From IMG/VR virus record IMGVR_UViG_3300022693_004333, positions 1-42,983 of that record: 42,983 bases of DNA, one strand, 5' to 3'. A model generated the notes under the pieces. It did not search any database. It had not been told where the DNA came from and saw only the letters and a list, made by a program, of their open reading frames with translations. Both the position numbers and the translations under genes were made by a program. The stretch comes from a virus. Below are positions 24,860-32,653 of this stretch, piece after piece. Position 1 is the first letter of the stretch, and every line of letters begins with the position of its first letter.

Positions 24860-25270
24860 CTACTCAGGCAATCTCGTTGTTAAATTGTAGAGGGATTCTG
24901 GCGTATGCTTATGAGCAAAGAAGTCAGGCACATAGTTCGCGGCGTGGGCTACCAGCTCAGAACAAAACCAGCTATTAGGGCAATGCTCAAAACTCCTGAA
25001 CAATATCCCTTTTATTCCTTTGTTATCGAATGGCTTTCCAATTAGCTTGCGTGCTTTTTCTATATCACCAGGCAAGTATCGATATTCAGTAATGTCGTAC
25101 CGCCCAAGGAAATCTAATAGGTTATTACGCTGAACGCCATAACCGCCACGCGCTTCAATCACATGGCAATCATCATTATCTAGTATTGCAACGTGAGACC
25201 ATTTTGAGCCGGTGATAAACCTTATAGTTCGTGACATCCAACTGCGATTTGCGGCGAATATCACAATCAT
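24860..25270 (-). CDS. Permuted NlpC/P60-like (papain-fold) hydrolase
   Basis: A 136-residue protein beginning MIVIFAANRSWMSRTIRFIT. The motifs KWSHVAILD (probable catalytic His), HVIEARGGYGV and SWFCSELVAHA (probable catalytic Cys followed by Glu) match circularly permuted papain-fold enzymes of the YebB/YiiX type, where His precedes Cys. Such proteins cut amide or ester bonds in peptidoglycan or lipids. It lies four bases after the holin gene, so a lysis role is plausible; it could also stand in for the missing tail-tip peptidase K. Confidence 0.7.
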   Translation of the reverse strand: MIVIFAANRSWMSRTIRFITGSKWSHVAILDNDDCHVIEARGGYGVQRNNLLDFLGRYDITEYRYLPGDIEKARKLIGKPFDNKGIKGILFRSFEHCPNSWFCSELVAHAANYVPDFFAHKHTPESLYNLTTRLPE

Positions 25271-25273
25271 GGT

Positions 25274-25525
25274 TCATGTCTCGTTTGGTTGATCTCTTTC
25301 GGCCATATACTTCATGTGCCGTTCGTGCGCGCGTTGATCTTCTCTACGCTTAAAATAGATATTTACTGCCAAACCAATAAATCCAATCATCAAACCAAAT
25401 AATGCTACGATATGCTCAAACGTTAACGCGCCCCATAACGCAGTAAATGCGCTTGCGGTATAAGTTGTTATCGAAGCTTTGTCTGCCATGTCTTGATTGA
25501 ATTCTTGTTGGTAATGGGTGTTCAT
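25274..25525 (-). CDS. HP1-type holin
   Basis: An 83-residue protein from ATG 25525, chosen because GGAG lies nine bases upstream; an in-frame start at 25579 has no ribosome site. It has a short polar N-terminus, a stretch TTYTASAFTALWGALT, one strong membrane helix (HIVALFGLMIGFIGLAVNIY) and a charged tail KRREDQRAHERHMKYM. This matches HP1-like phage holins. It would control timing of lysis by forming or triggering membrane lesions that free the endolysin. Confidence 0.7.
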   Translation of the reverse strand: MNTHYQQEFNQDMADKASITTYTASAFTALWGALTFEHIVALFGLMIGFIGLAVNIYFKRREDQRAHERHMKYMAERDQPNET

Positions 25526-25585
25526 GCTGTTGTTCTCCAATACAGGTTCAACAACATGGTTATTCAAATGGTGTTCCATTTTGTA

Positions 25586-26113
25586 TTAGATGCTAGTCTG
25601 CTTTTTCGCAGAAAATGCTAATAAATTACGCTTACCGATTTCCCTTAGCCCTGCATAAGTAAAGGGTAAAGTAAGGAATGCACCCAATATCATAAGATCT
25701 GGCGTGTCATTGATAAACGCATAGCAAATACCAGCAAGCAAAGAGGCTGTTGCGTGAAAAGGCCTTACGTATTTAACGCCACCTTCTGCGTTATCACCAT
25801 TACGAATAGTTTGCTGTGTCTCTGAATGGCTACGCTGTTTATCTTGAAGTTCTAGCGCCATTACTGATTCAAGGTGGCGATTTACTTCAGCTTCTCGCGC
25901 AGCGGCGATTTCTTCAAGCCTAACCATTGCATTGGGGTTACTTTTCAGTGTCACTAGCGCTTGTTCTGGGTCTGTCGTTCCCGTTGCCTGAGCAACCATT
26001 GAAGCCCCAGCACTGACCGCGCCCACTACGTTACCCGTTAATAGCGAACCAACTAAACCGGCTACGCCTTTTTGATTTTGCTTTAGAAAGCTTCCTACGT
26101 CTGACCAGTTCAT
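25586..26113 (-). CDS. GTA-type three-helix holin family protein
   Basis: A 175-residue protein beginning MNWSDVGSFLKQNQKGVAGL. Hydrophobic segments are at about 18-42, 120-138 and 140-160, with a charged helix EEIAAAREAEVNRHLESVMA and the phrase VRPFHATASLLAGICYAF, typical of the GTA holin_3TM family (usually WVRPxxA). It lies between endolysin and the HP1-type holin. The pair may form a holin and antiholin or pinholin arrangement; sequence does not settle which. Confidence 0.75.
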   Translation of the reverse strand: MNWSDVGSFLKQNQKGVAGLVGSLLTGNVVGAVSAGASMVAQATGTTDPEQALVTLKSNPNAMVRLEEIAAAREAEVNRHLESVMALELQDKQRSHSETQQTIRNGDNAEGGVKYVRPFHATASLLAGICYAFINDTPDLMILGAFLTLPFTYAGLREIGKRNLLAFSAKKQTSI

Positions 26114-26122
26114 TATCTCAAC

Positions 26123-26551
26123 CTATGGCTTATACAATTCGAAGTGTGGTAGGTCACGGAAACGCTCGTCGCGGCTTCTACCGTCCATATCCCAATCACC
26201 ACCCCATCGAAGCAAGTGTGTGATCTTGCCATCTTTGTATAACTGGCGAGCAATACACATGACATGACCAGCGAATACAGCAAAAGCCAGTTCGTCTTTC
26301 CAGTCAGTATTGCTTAGCTCTACAAAATAAGGGCCAGCGTCAATAGCCATGGATGGGCATGAATTGTGTTTGGAGTTAGGCCACTTTAATTGACTGAGAC
26401 CATCGGCAAAGGCTTGGTTCTGTTCTTCTTTGCCACGGTGTCCGCAAAAGATAGACGCATTAATGAAATTCTTCACTTCGTCGAATATCGTTTGAATATC
26501 AACATGGCACGTATCGAGACGCGCTTGTGAAGTTTTGCCGTAGGGGAACAT
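26123..26551 (-). CDS. Endolysin, M15-family peptidase
   Basis: A 142-residue enzyme from the ATG at 26551 (MFPYGKTSQARLDTCHVD), the standard start of this family. It has GHRGKEEQNQAF, SKHN, MAIDAGPY and LPHFELY, which supply the His-Asp-His zinc triad of M15 L-alanyl-D-glutamate or D-Ala-D-Ala-type endolysins. The open frame extends upstream to 26620 as a hydrophobic leader, but that part overlaps a terminator hairpin, so the internal start is preferred; its ribosome site is weak. No convincing spanin pair is seen beside it. Confidence 0.85.
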   Translation of the reverse strand: MFPYGKTSQARLDTCHVDIQTIFDEVKNFINASIFCGHRGKEEQNQAFADGLSQLKWPNSKHNSCPSMAIDAGPYFVELSNTDWKDELAFAVFAGHVMCIARQLYKDGKITHLLRWGGDWDMDGRSRDERFRDLPHFELYKP

Positions 26552-26564
26552 AAATTTCAGCCAT

Positions 26565-26594
26565 AAAAAAAGCCCCAACGTGATGAAGGAGCTT
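26565..26594 (-). terminator. tR'-like terminator before the lysis genes
   Basis: On the minus strand AAGCTCC pairs with GGGGCTT (one G-U), followed by seven T residues. It lies between a promoter-like site at 26623 and the endolysin start, giving a leader RNA of about 50 bases unless antiterminated. Confidence 0.75.
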
Positions 26595-26622
26595 TGCATG
26601 TAACTGTTACCAGAATACAAAT

Positions 26623-26631
26623 ATTATGGCA
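26623..26631 (-). promoter_or_regulatory. Candidate late promoter, extended -10
   Basis: On the minus strand TGCCATAAT, an extended -10 (TG-N-CATAAT), with only a poor -35 (TTTATT 16 bases upstream). It lies in the gap between the Q-like gene and the terminator, as lambda pR' does. Confidence 0.5.
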
Positions 26632-26726
26632 TTTTCGGGGGTGCAATAAAACGTAACATCTGGCTAATAACGGGTAAAATGTGGCTCTTTTGCTAGTTCA
26701 TGCGGGTTCAAGAGCGTTCATAGGCA

Positions 26727-27065
26727 TCACAAAAACGCTATCAAAGTGTTCTCAGCTTCGCGAATATAGTAATCATCACGGACCTTTCTTTTAATGTATT
26801 TATCCTTGACCGCAGTTCGACAACTAAGAGACAACCTATCTATTGCTTTTCCAATTTCATCAATATGCGGGGGCACATAGAAATTATCAGCCTGATGACT
26901 AAAAAGGTGTAAGTCAGACGATATTTGAACTTGCGTTCTCATTATCTCACATATACGGGCCGTTACTGATTGGCGCGCATAACCCTGCCCCATTTCAGCA
27001 TTAGCCCAGAACGAACCCCAAACACGCAAGTCTTTGCGAACCTGCTTGATATTCTTAAGCGGCAT
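26727..27065 (-). CDS. Late antiterminator, Q-like protein
   Basis: A 112-residue protein. The phrases LRVWGSFWANAEMGQGYARQ, SVTARICEIM, DEIGKAIDRLSLSCRTAVKD and KYIKRKVRDDYYI follow the pattern of small phage antitermination proteins: a W-G-x-W motif, a Gly-Tyr, then a sigma-like helix-turn-helix. It is the last gene before the promoter-terminator pair and the lysis genes, which is where Q is found. It would load on RNA polymerase at the late promoter and let it pass the terminator at 26565 and probably later ones. It overlaps the upstream HTH gene by 11 bases. Confidence 0.65.
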   Translation of the reverse strand: MPLKNIKQVRKDLRVWGSFWANAEMGQGYARQSVTARICEIMRTQVQISSDLHLFSHQADNFYVPPHIDEIGKAIDRLSLSCRTAVKDKYIKRKVRDDYYIREAENTLIAFL

Positions 27066-27279
27066 GTGGCAAATCCTCCAACTCAGAAACGGTGAAGTGC
27101 AAGGTTTTTATGATCAGGTCAACATCATCATAACTGGGGCGCGCTCTGCCAGACTCCCAATTGTAAAGTGTCTTCACTGAAAAACCTGTTAACCCTGCTA
27201 GCTCGGCACGATTATAGCCGCGTATCGTTCTAGCTAATTTAACAAGCTTGCCACCCTTTGTTGCATTGTTATCAGTCAT
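27055..27279 (-). CDS. XRE-family helix-turn-helix protein
   Basis: A 74-residue protein with one XRE HTH at about residues 13-60 (LARTIRGYNRAELAGLTGFS, then VKTLYNWESGRARPS). It lacks a peptidase or dimerisation domain, so it is a small DNA-binding regulator. It lies directly upstream of the Q-like gene, overlapping it by 11 bases, and could tune late gene onset. An AAAGGGGG tract precedes the ATG. Confidence 0.8.
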   Translation of the reverse strand: MTDNNATKGGKLVKLARTIRGYNRAELAGLTGFSVKTLYNWESGRARPSYDDVDLIIKTLHFTVSELEDLPHAA

Positions 27280-27308
27280 AGCGCCCCCTTTGTTCTATTG
27301 TACCTATT

Positions 27309-27833
27309 TTAAGCGGCCAGCGCTTGAATAAGTAGGTTATCTACCGATTTATATAGGTCTTGTAATGTGCCATTATTGTCAATTCGGAATGTAACCAATT
27401 TACTGCTTATTCCGTTCTCTGATGAGTGGGCAGCAACCTCATTAATATCTGCGCGGGAAACTTCAATAACAATACCCCCAGAATCTAAAACTGCCTCGGC
27501 TTCATTATCAAAACGACAATCACTAATCACAATGCAATCATGCTGTTCCATTTCCTTTTGGGCGCGTAATATCCATAAATCTGAATTGATAGTATTGCGC
27601 CCCCACTCCGTTCCTAGCGTTTGCAATGCTACTCGAGGCGAAACACCAAACCGTGGGTCTACCACTTCTTTTAAATCACCATATAAATGTGCATCATCCC
27701 AGCCGAACATACTGCGGCAAGCGTCTTTCATTGGCTTACTAAACCAATAGTGGTGAAATCCGTGCGCTACTGACAAATGCTCTGCCACTGTATCTTTGCC
27801 GCTTCTTGCTTTACCTGTTAAACCGATGATCAT
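27309..27833 (-). CDS. Deoxynucleoside monophosphate kinase
   Basis: A 174-residue P-loop kinase: GLTGKARSGKDTVAEHL (Walker A) at residues 4-20, the LID/substrate region with GVSPRVALQTLGTEWGR, and VISDCRFDNEAEAVLDSGG, all typical of phage dNMP kinases related to T4 gp1. It would phosphorylate dNMPs to supply phage DNA synthesis. Its ATG overlaps the stop of the membrane-protein gene. Confidence 0.85.
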   Translation of the reverse strand: MIIGLTGKARSGKDTVAEHLSVAHGFHHYWFSKPMKDACRSMFGWDDAHLYGDLKEVVDPRFGVSPRVALQTLGTEWGRNTINSDLWILRAQKEMEQHDCIVISDCRFDNEAEAVLDSGGIVIEVSRADINEVAAHSSENGISSKLVTFRIDNNGTLQDLYKSVDNLLIQALAA

Positions 27834-28114
27834 TGCTTACGCCCCTTAAAAACGTGTTTCACCATGTACGGGTGAGTTTTGATTGATGCAACTATGGCGG
27901 CTGGACCTGATAGCATGAAAGCGACACCTTCAACTGTGAACATATCGCCAGCACTTAAGCCACCTATTATTGAAAATACAAAAAACTGACTGACACCGAT
28001 GAATAAACTTCCTACCGCTGCACCGGTACAGTTTGCATCCCTAACCATCTGGCTTTGAATACCAAGTAGGAACACTACGGCGAATTGACTTATAAATATA
28101 ATTAGGGCGCTCAT
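27830..28114 (-). CDS. Small membrane protein, three helices
   Basis: A 94-residue protein beginning MSALIIFISQFAVVFLLGIQ with hydrophobic segments at about 2-20, 30-50 and 57-78 and a basic tail (HPYMVKHVFKGRKQ). It resembles short phage membrane proteins that ride in middle operons and have no assigned role. It is coupled by overlaps to the phosphoesterase upstream and the dNMP kinase downstream. Confidence 0.65.
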   Translation of the reverse strand: MSALIIFISQFAVVFLLGIQSQMVRDANCTGAAVGSLFIGVSQFFVFSIIGGLSAGDMFTVEGVAFMLSGPAAIVASIKTHPYMVKHVFKGRKQ

Positions 28115-29274
28115 TAGTCGTTCGCCCTTACTGTTTCTTCAATGCGTTTTGGTGAGTAGCCTATCTTCTTATCAAAGATAATGCCTTGGATGCCTCGTGC
28201 AGCTCCGTAAGCGCCCCCATGTGCATAAGCGTCTTTTGGCGGGATAATGCCAACGGTTTCAACTTTACAACCAGGGTGCTCTTTAAACTGAGTCCATGAG
28301 TTGTGGTGAACATGGCCGGTAATCCAGTGGCGATATGTGGTTTTACCCCAAAGCTTAAACTGATCATCTGCCATCTTGCCCGGTAAACTGGATAGCTTGC
28401 ATGTATGGCCATGAGCGAAACCAAGTAGAACTTTGCCACGCTTCACGTACTGGAACGGGCTATCACCTTTTTGTACTTCAATGCGCGGATTATCGCGATA
28501 CAGCTGCCAAACGTAAGAACCAATTGCACGACCCAGAATATCATCGTGGTTACCTGGCACGTTGATGAACTCAACTTTCTTATATTTACGTAAGCAAGCA
28601 TCGATAAACATGCGTATAACAACAAATCCAGCATCCAGCCACTTACCGTGTCGGCCATCAAGATCAAGCTTGTGTTTGCTACGGCTGGTTTCACCTTGGA
28701 TATTATCAGCATGGAAGAAATCACCCGTATTCACCAAAATACATTCTTCAGTATCTGGCAGGTTCGATAGCAGGCGCTTAAATACCTTTCTGTATACTCG
28801 GTCTGCGATTTTAATATCCCAGTCCTCGCCTACTTCTTTACTCCAAGTCATCAGACCAATGTGCGGATCACCAATCGGAATAACAGTGAACTGGTCAGTG
28901 GTTGCCACTGTGTTCTTGAATGGGATAACCGGCAAAGGTTTGATTTCTTCAATCATGCTTTCAACGATTGCACCAGCGGTTTCCACTTGCTTGCTTATAT
29001 GAACGTTGGTTTTCACCCACTCCATAACGCGGCCAGTGCTGCTATCATCTTTATGTTTGTGGCGAACTAGCGTTGAGTAACCCGACACTAGTTGGTTTTC
29101 TGGGTTGTTATATTCTCTGTCGTTCGCTGGGTCGAAACCTGAGTCTTTGAGGTTTTTAATTCGACGCTGAACAACACGCTGAGACATTCCATACTGATCG
29201 GAAATTTCCTTTGTGGTCTTTCCTGCTCGCAGTTCATCGCGCAGTTCTTCGTGTGTAATCTTAATTGCTGCCAT
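28114..29274 (-). CDS. Calcineurin-like metallophosphoesterase with HTH
   Basis: A 386-residue protein. Residues 1-50 hold a helix-turn-helix (ITHEELRDELRAGKTTKEIS, then MSQRVVQRRI). From about 130 the metal-binding motifs of calcineurin-like phosphoesterases appear in order: GDPHIG, NTGDFFHAD, VPGNHDD, FAHGHT and ITGHVHHN. Such phage enzymes cut phosphodiester bonds in nucleic acids or nucleotides, but the natural substrate is not known. It lies between VRR-NUC and the membrane protein in the middle operon, suggesting a role in DNA metabolism. Confidence 0.88.
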   Translation of the reverse strand: MAAIKITHEELRDELRAGKTTKEISDQYGMSQRVVQRRIKNLKDSGFDPANDREYNNPENQLVSGYSTLVRHKHKDDSSTGRVMEWVKTNVHISKQVETAGAIVESMIEEIKPLPVIPFKNTVATTDQFTVIPIGDPHIGLMTWSKEVGEDWDIKIADRVYRKVFKRLLSNLPDTEECILVNTGDFFHADNIQGETSRSKHKLDLDGRHGKWLDAGFVVIRMFIDACLRKYKKVEFINVPGNHDDILGRAIGSYVWQLYRDNPRIEVQKGDSPFQYVKRGKVLLGFAHGHTCKLSSLPGKMADDQFKLWGKTTYRHWITGHVHHNSWTQFKEHPGCKVETVGIIPPKDAYAHGGAYGAARGIQGIIFDKKIGYSPKRIEETVRAND

Positions 29275-29295
29275 TATTTCACCTTAGCGCACGGC

Positions 29296-29688
29296 TTATG
29301 CCGCTATGTAGTTTTCAATTACCTGCTTTGCCTCTTGATACCCATAGCAAACGTGAGCGTCATAACCAGCAAGTTTCATTCGTGCAATCCAAGCTTTTTG
29401 TAGAGCAGTAACGCTCGCTTTCTTCCTATCTGGTTGTTTCATTTCAATCCACAAACCAGATTTCCCGTTAATTGGTAGAGCAAAGTGCAAATCACTAACA
29501 CCAGCTTTAACACCTTGCATTTTTAATCTGCCTGCCTCTCTCTTATTTCTGGTACCGCCATTAGGTATGGCATACAGGTAATCAATCACCTTGGCACCGC
29601 TTTCAATATTTTCACCCTCTGGTAAGCGTCTTAATTTAGCCCACTGCACCAAGCTTTTTTGGTGGTCATCTTCTATATGCTTAGCCAT
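29296..29688 (-). CDS. VRR-NUC domain nuclease
   Basis: A 130-residue protein with the VRR-NUC version of the PD-(D/E)XK fold: NGGTRNKREAGRLKMQG, GVSDLHFALP, LWIEMKQPD (E-x-K) and a final helix ENYIAA. Single-domain VRR-NUC enzymes from phages are structure-selective nucleases, thought to resolve branched DNA. It is the first gene after the integrase, following a 53-base gap. Confidence 0.88.
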   Translation of the reverse strand: MAKHIEDDHQKSLVQWAKLRRLPEGENIESGAKVIDYLYAIPNGGTRNKREAGRLKMQGVKAGVSDLHFALPINGKSGLWIEMKQPDRKKASVTALQKAWIARMKLAGYDAHVCYGYQEAKQVIENYIAA

Positions 29689-29741
29689 TTACCTACGCCC
29701 TTTTTACTGTTTTGTGTATTCCATATTGGAACACCCTTAAA

Positions 29742-30965
29742 TTACGCTACATTATTGTTATTATTGGTTAATTCGTGATTCTGTGAATTTTCCAAAACAC
29801 CTTGGCAACATGTAAATTCACCACTAAAAAGCCATTCGTGATACTGGGTTAATGCTTCACGTTTCACCGTTATCGAGTCGGCTTTGATGTAAACCAAATC
29901 CAAGCCCTTTTGCTTATGGTTAAGTAAGCGCTCTGCTACCCAGTAATCGATACCAATTGTTGCCCATACACTACGAGCCAGCTTTCTTAGGTCATGGGCT
30001 GACCACTTTCGCTTTGATGAAGTTCTTACTAATTGGTCGGCTGCACTGGCGCTTATTGGTGATTTACCGCCGAACAGGTATTCACCCTTACAGCGCTGTT
30101 TGTAATCTGTTAGTAGTTGGTGGGCATGTTTAGTAATTGGTAGCGTGTGAACTGCACCCGTTTTAGTTACCGACTCAGGAAGGGTTATTACACCGCTATG
30201 CAAATCGATATAACGCCATTTAAGTTGGCGTGTCTCACCAATGCGAGTGGCAAACATCAGCATGAATAACAGCATTACCTTAGTGCTCTCTGGTAGCACC
30301 GATAACTGCTCTACCACGCCCTTTGCATCCTCAACTAGCAACTTACCTTGCTTTGGCTCTATTCTTCGCTGAACGTGATCACGAAACTTCATACCCGCCA
30401 TTGGGTTAACCGATATAAGCTCTAATTCTTTTGCGCTGGCGAACGCTCGTTTAAGAACGGCAAAGTGCTGACGAATGGTTGATGGTTTCAGGTTCTGGTT
30501 TTGAAGTGGAAGTATTAACTGTTCATCGATAACCACTTTGCGAACTGCAGTAATGCTTACGTTCTCTAGCATTGGGAAAAGATGCCTGTTTATTGCGCTC
30601 AGCACGCTCTTGCGGCGGCTTTTGCTTTTTAAAGCCTCTTTCTCTGTTCTGGCTGCATACCAGGTAAGCAAATCACCAACGGTTTTGAAGCTGGTACTCT
30701 GTATTTCCTTACCTTTATGAATGCTTTCAATAACTGTAGGTATAAGCGCTACTGCTTCTTTTGTTTTTAGCGTGGGCCAATAACCAATACGGGTTCGCTT
30801 AGTAACACCACCAACGTAATGAAGATAACACCATGTAGCCTTTTCTCTGCTCTTGTGGAACTTGAGTGAAATAGGATTTCTGCTATCGCGCAGCTCCCCT
30901 ATCTCACCATCTTTAGCGTGAGCCTTAATTGCTGTGTCGTTAATCTGGGTTGAAATTGATTTCAA
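29742..30965 (-). CDS. int: Tyrosine integrase inside the early operon
   Basis: A 407-residue recombinase from a TTG at 30965, which overlaps the preceding TGA as TTGA and has GAGAGG about 10 bases upstream. Residues 20-90 form an arm-binding DUF4102-like N-terminus (WCYLHYVGGVTKRTRIGYWP), and 95-185 the SAM-like core-binding domain. The catalytic domain has Arg241 in ATRIGETR, Lys268 region, HDLR (His324, Arg327), His350 in LLNHKQKG and Tyr359 in VYIK. All key residues are present. It is unusual that it lies mid-operon, about 28 kb from the attachment fragment, with no excisionase beside it. Confidence 0.92.
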   Translation of the reverse strand: MKSISTQINDTAIKAHAKDGEIGELRDSRNPISLKFHKSREKATWCYLHYVGGVTKRTRIGYWPTLKTKEAVALIPTVIESIHKGKEIQSTSFKTVGDLLTWYAARTEKEALKSKSRRKSVLSAINRHLFPMLENVSITAVRKVVIDEQLILPLQNQNLKPSTIRQHFAVLKRAFASAKELELISVNPMAGMKFRDHVQRRIEPKQGKLLVEDAKGVVEQLSVLPESTKVMLLFMLMFATRIGETRQLKWRYIDLHSGVITLPESVTKTGAVHTLPITKHAHQLLTDYKQRCKGEYLFGGKSPISASAADQLVRTSSKRKWSAHDLRKLARSVWATIGIDYWVAERLLNHKQKGLDLVYIKADSITVKREALTQYHEWLFSGEFTCCQGVLENSQNHELTNNNNNVA

Positions 30966-31120
30966 GCCAATTCCTCTCTAACAGTTACACGTGAACTTGC
31001 TTTAACTGCATCGTTTATTGTGTTTCGATGGATAGGGTCAGAATGTAACTTAGAAGGTAAACTAAGTTTGGTGCCGTCCTTAAAATGAAAGGTGCAATAA
31101 GTTTCGGCTTTAACTACCAT
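30962..31120 (-). CDS. 52-residue protein upstream of integrase
   Basis: Encodes a short protein beginning MVVKAETYCTFHFKDGTKLS and ending SSRVTVREELA. It starts in a TAATG overlap with the gene above and ends in a TTGA overlap with the integrase start, so it is translationally coupled to both. Its beta-rich first half and helical second half are compatible with a small DNA-binding protein. An excisionase role is possible by position only; no Xis motif is visible. Confidence 0.6.
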   Translation of the reverse strand: MVVKAETYCTFHFKDGTKLSLPSKLHSDPIHRNTINDAVKASSRVTVREELA

Positions 31121-31485
31121 TAGCGATACATCTCAATTCCAGCCGCTTTCGATACAGCGATAGCCTGCTTTTCTTTATATTCGTTAATGCGTTCTTCCCC
31201 ACTAAGCATGGAAAACTTATCTCTATGCCTAACGCTTTCTGCTGGATTTAGTGGGCGGCAGCTTACCTTTAAGCTTTTGAAAAAGGCCTCTTGGCCAACG
31301 GTTCGGGCTTTTAATATGATTAACGGACTAATAGCAGCTGGGTAGCTGTCCTTTATGGCATCACTGATGAATTTCGCTTCAGCCATTTTTCTATTCACTT
31401 CGGCTATTGCGCGCTTAAAACGGATGGCACCATTTTCGTAATCTAGGGTGCTAAACGAACAACTTAATTGAGAATATGCGTTCAA
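31120..31485 (-). CDS. Hypothetical early protein, 121 residues
   Basis: Begins MNAYSQLSCSFSTLDYENGA and is mostly helical and charged, with RFKRAIAEVNRKMAEAKFIS and ERINEYKEKQAIAVSKAAG. I recognise no family. It is four bases downstream of the NinB-like gene and ends in a TAATG overlap with the next, so it belongs to the same early-operon block. Proteins of this size and position in lambda's nin region are dispensable recombination or host-interaction factors, but that is only an analogy. Confidence 0.6.
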   Translation of the reverse strand: MNAYSQLSCSFSTLDYENGAIRFKRAIAEVNRKMAEAKFISDAIKDSYPAAISPLIILKARTVGQEAFFKSLKVSCRPLNPAESVRHRDKFSMLSGEERINEYKEKQAIAVSKAAGIEMYR

Positions 31486-31489
31486 AGCT

Positions 31490-31960
31490 TTAAGCCCCCA
31501 TAGCTTTTAAATAAAGATCGTGATTAGTGGTTAGCCTGTAACGCTTGTGGTCAGCCCAGTCTTTGATGGCGTTCAAATAGCGGTGCATTTGCTTGGTGTT
31601 AAAGTTTCCCGTTACCGTTAATGACGTTGGGGGGACCATGAAGCGAATCTTCACTTCTTTGCTAAGCGGTCGTATTGCAAAATCATAAAGGCTTCGAAAC
31701 TCTGCATCTGATTCACGCGCAATGGGAACGCCAAACACCAGCTTGCAATAAGCATTTATATACTTGGCGCTTTTACCCGTTTGAGTGCTTAGTTCGTTGT
31801 ACCAGTGGTGTTGCAATGCTTTCATAGCATCTAGGCGTGAAGGAGCGCTTTCACGCACCTTCACATCAACCATTTTGCCTTCACGAAACCATTCACATGC
31901 TGCTTGGTTCACTGAATCGAGTTGCTGAAGGTTTGCAACGGTTACACTTTGCCAGCTCAT
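31490..31960 (-). CDS. NinB-like recombination accessory protein (tentative)
   Basis: A 156-residue protein beginning MSWQSVTVANLQQLDSVNQA. The central region SRLDAMKALQHHWYNELSTQ followed by YCKLVFGVP, and the end TVTGNFNTKQMHRYLNAIKD, resemble the layout of NinB-like phage proteins (a W/Y-rich helix, then a T-x-x-T-K-Q-M motif and a final helix). NinB stimulates recombination in lambda. The match is by pattern and by position downstream of the helicase, so it is tentative. Confidence 0.5.
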   Translation of the reverse strand: MSWQSVTVANLQQLDSVNQAACEWFREGKMVDVKVRESAPSRLDAMKALQHHWYNELSTQTGKSAKYINAYCKLVFGVPIARESDAEFRSLYDFAIRPLSKEVKIRFMVPPTSLTVTGNFNTKQMHRYLNAIKDWADHKRYRLTTNHDLYLKAMGA

Positions 31961-32226
31961 ACGTCACCACTTTTAAGAGTTTTCTTAGTTTCTTCGTCAG
32001 CTCTATATTGCAGCCAGCAAACAACTGCTTTCGCTGGGTGGTATAGCATGTAGCCTGCTAGAAATATTGGCCAAGCCGCCAAACTAAAGAGAATGAAGAG
32101 CGCATCGAAAAATAATAAGTCTTTATTGGGGCACCCCGCTTTTCGCCAAGAAACCATAAGCTTAAAAGCTGTAAACAATGCAAACGCTATCCAGAATAAA
32201 GCGCCAAAAATTAGTTGCATGATCAT
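31957..32226 (-). CDS. Two-helix membrane protein in early operon
   Basis: An 89-residue protein beginning MIMQLIFGALFWIAFALFTA. Hydrophobic segments at 3-22 and about 40-64 flank a short basic loop (SWRKAGCPNKD), and the tail is charged (YRADEETKKTLKSGDV). It overlaps its neighbours by four bases on each side. Function unknown. Confidence 0.6.
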   Translation of the reverse strand: MIMQLIFGALFWIAFALFTAFKLMVSWRKAGCPNKDLLFFDALFILFSLAAWPIFLAGYMLYHPAKAVVCWLQYRADEETKKTLKSGDV

Positions 32227-32399
32227 GCTTCAAGTTCCTTCCATAACGCATTAAAGTGCTCTTGATCACTTAACGCTATTGCACTGGCATCGCGATACTC
32301 TTCATTGATACGGCGAGACTTAGCGCGCTTTTGCAAAGTTGGGCTTTTTGTTTCACGCTTAATGCGTAGTGAGCGGTTTTCTAATTGGTGTTGATTCAT
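32223..32399 (-). CDS. Small basic protein, 58 residues
   Basis: From ATG 32399 (MNQHQLENRSLRIKRETKSP), whose ATGA overlaps the stop of the gene above; a longer frame to 32447 lies within that gene. It is rich in Arg and Lys in its first half (KRAKSRRINEEYRD) and acidic at its end (SDQEHFNALWKELEA). It could bind nucleic acid, but no family is recognised. Confidence 0.6.
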   Translation of the reverse strand: MNQHQLENRSLRIKRETKSPTLQKRAKSRRINEEYRDASAIALSDQEHFNALWKELEA

Positions 32400-32653
32400 G
32401 CTGCTTTTACCCCAAAGATAGCCATGCGTAATAGGCTTTGATTGCAATGCTCACTACCCTGAATACTTACAACTTTAACCTTGCGGTTAGGTAGAGAAGT
32501 TTCTTCCACTTTGTATTTCTTGCTGTGCCTAATGTTGTAAATTAGGCCAGATGCGCGCATTGCGGTTATTTCCATTTTGGCGGCGAGTGTTGCAGCTGTA
32601 TGCCAGCCGCCATCACGATGCATTATTTCTGCTGCTTCTTGAGTGTTGTTCAT
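32396..32653 (-). CDS. Small winged-helix-like protein
   Basis: An 85-residue protein beginning MNNTQEAAEIMHRDGGWHTA. The helix-turn-helix part TAATLAAKMEITAMRASGLI, then a strand pair YKVEETSLPNRKVKVVSIQG, resembles a winged helix. It overlaps the methyltransferase stop by four bases and the next gene likewise. It may be a small regulator of the operon; this is not shown by sequence. Confidence 0.6.
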   Translation of the reverse strand: MNNTQEAAEIMHRDGGWHTAATLAAKMEITAMRASGLIYNIRHSKKYKVEETSLPNRKVKVVSIQGSEHCNQSLLRMAIFGVKAA

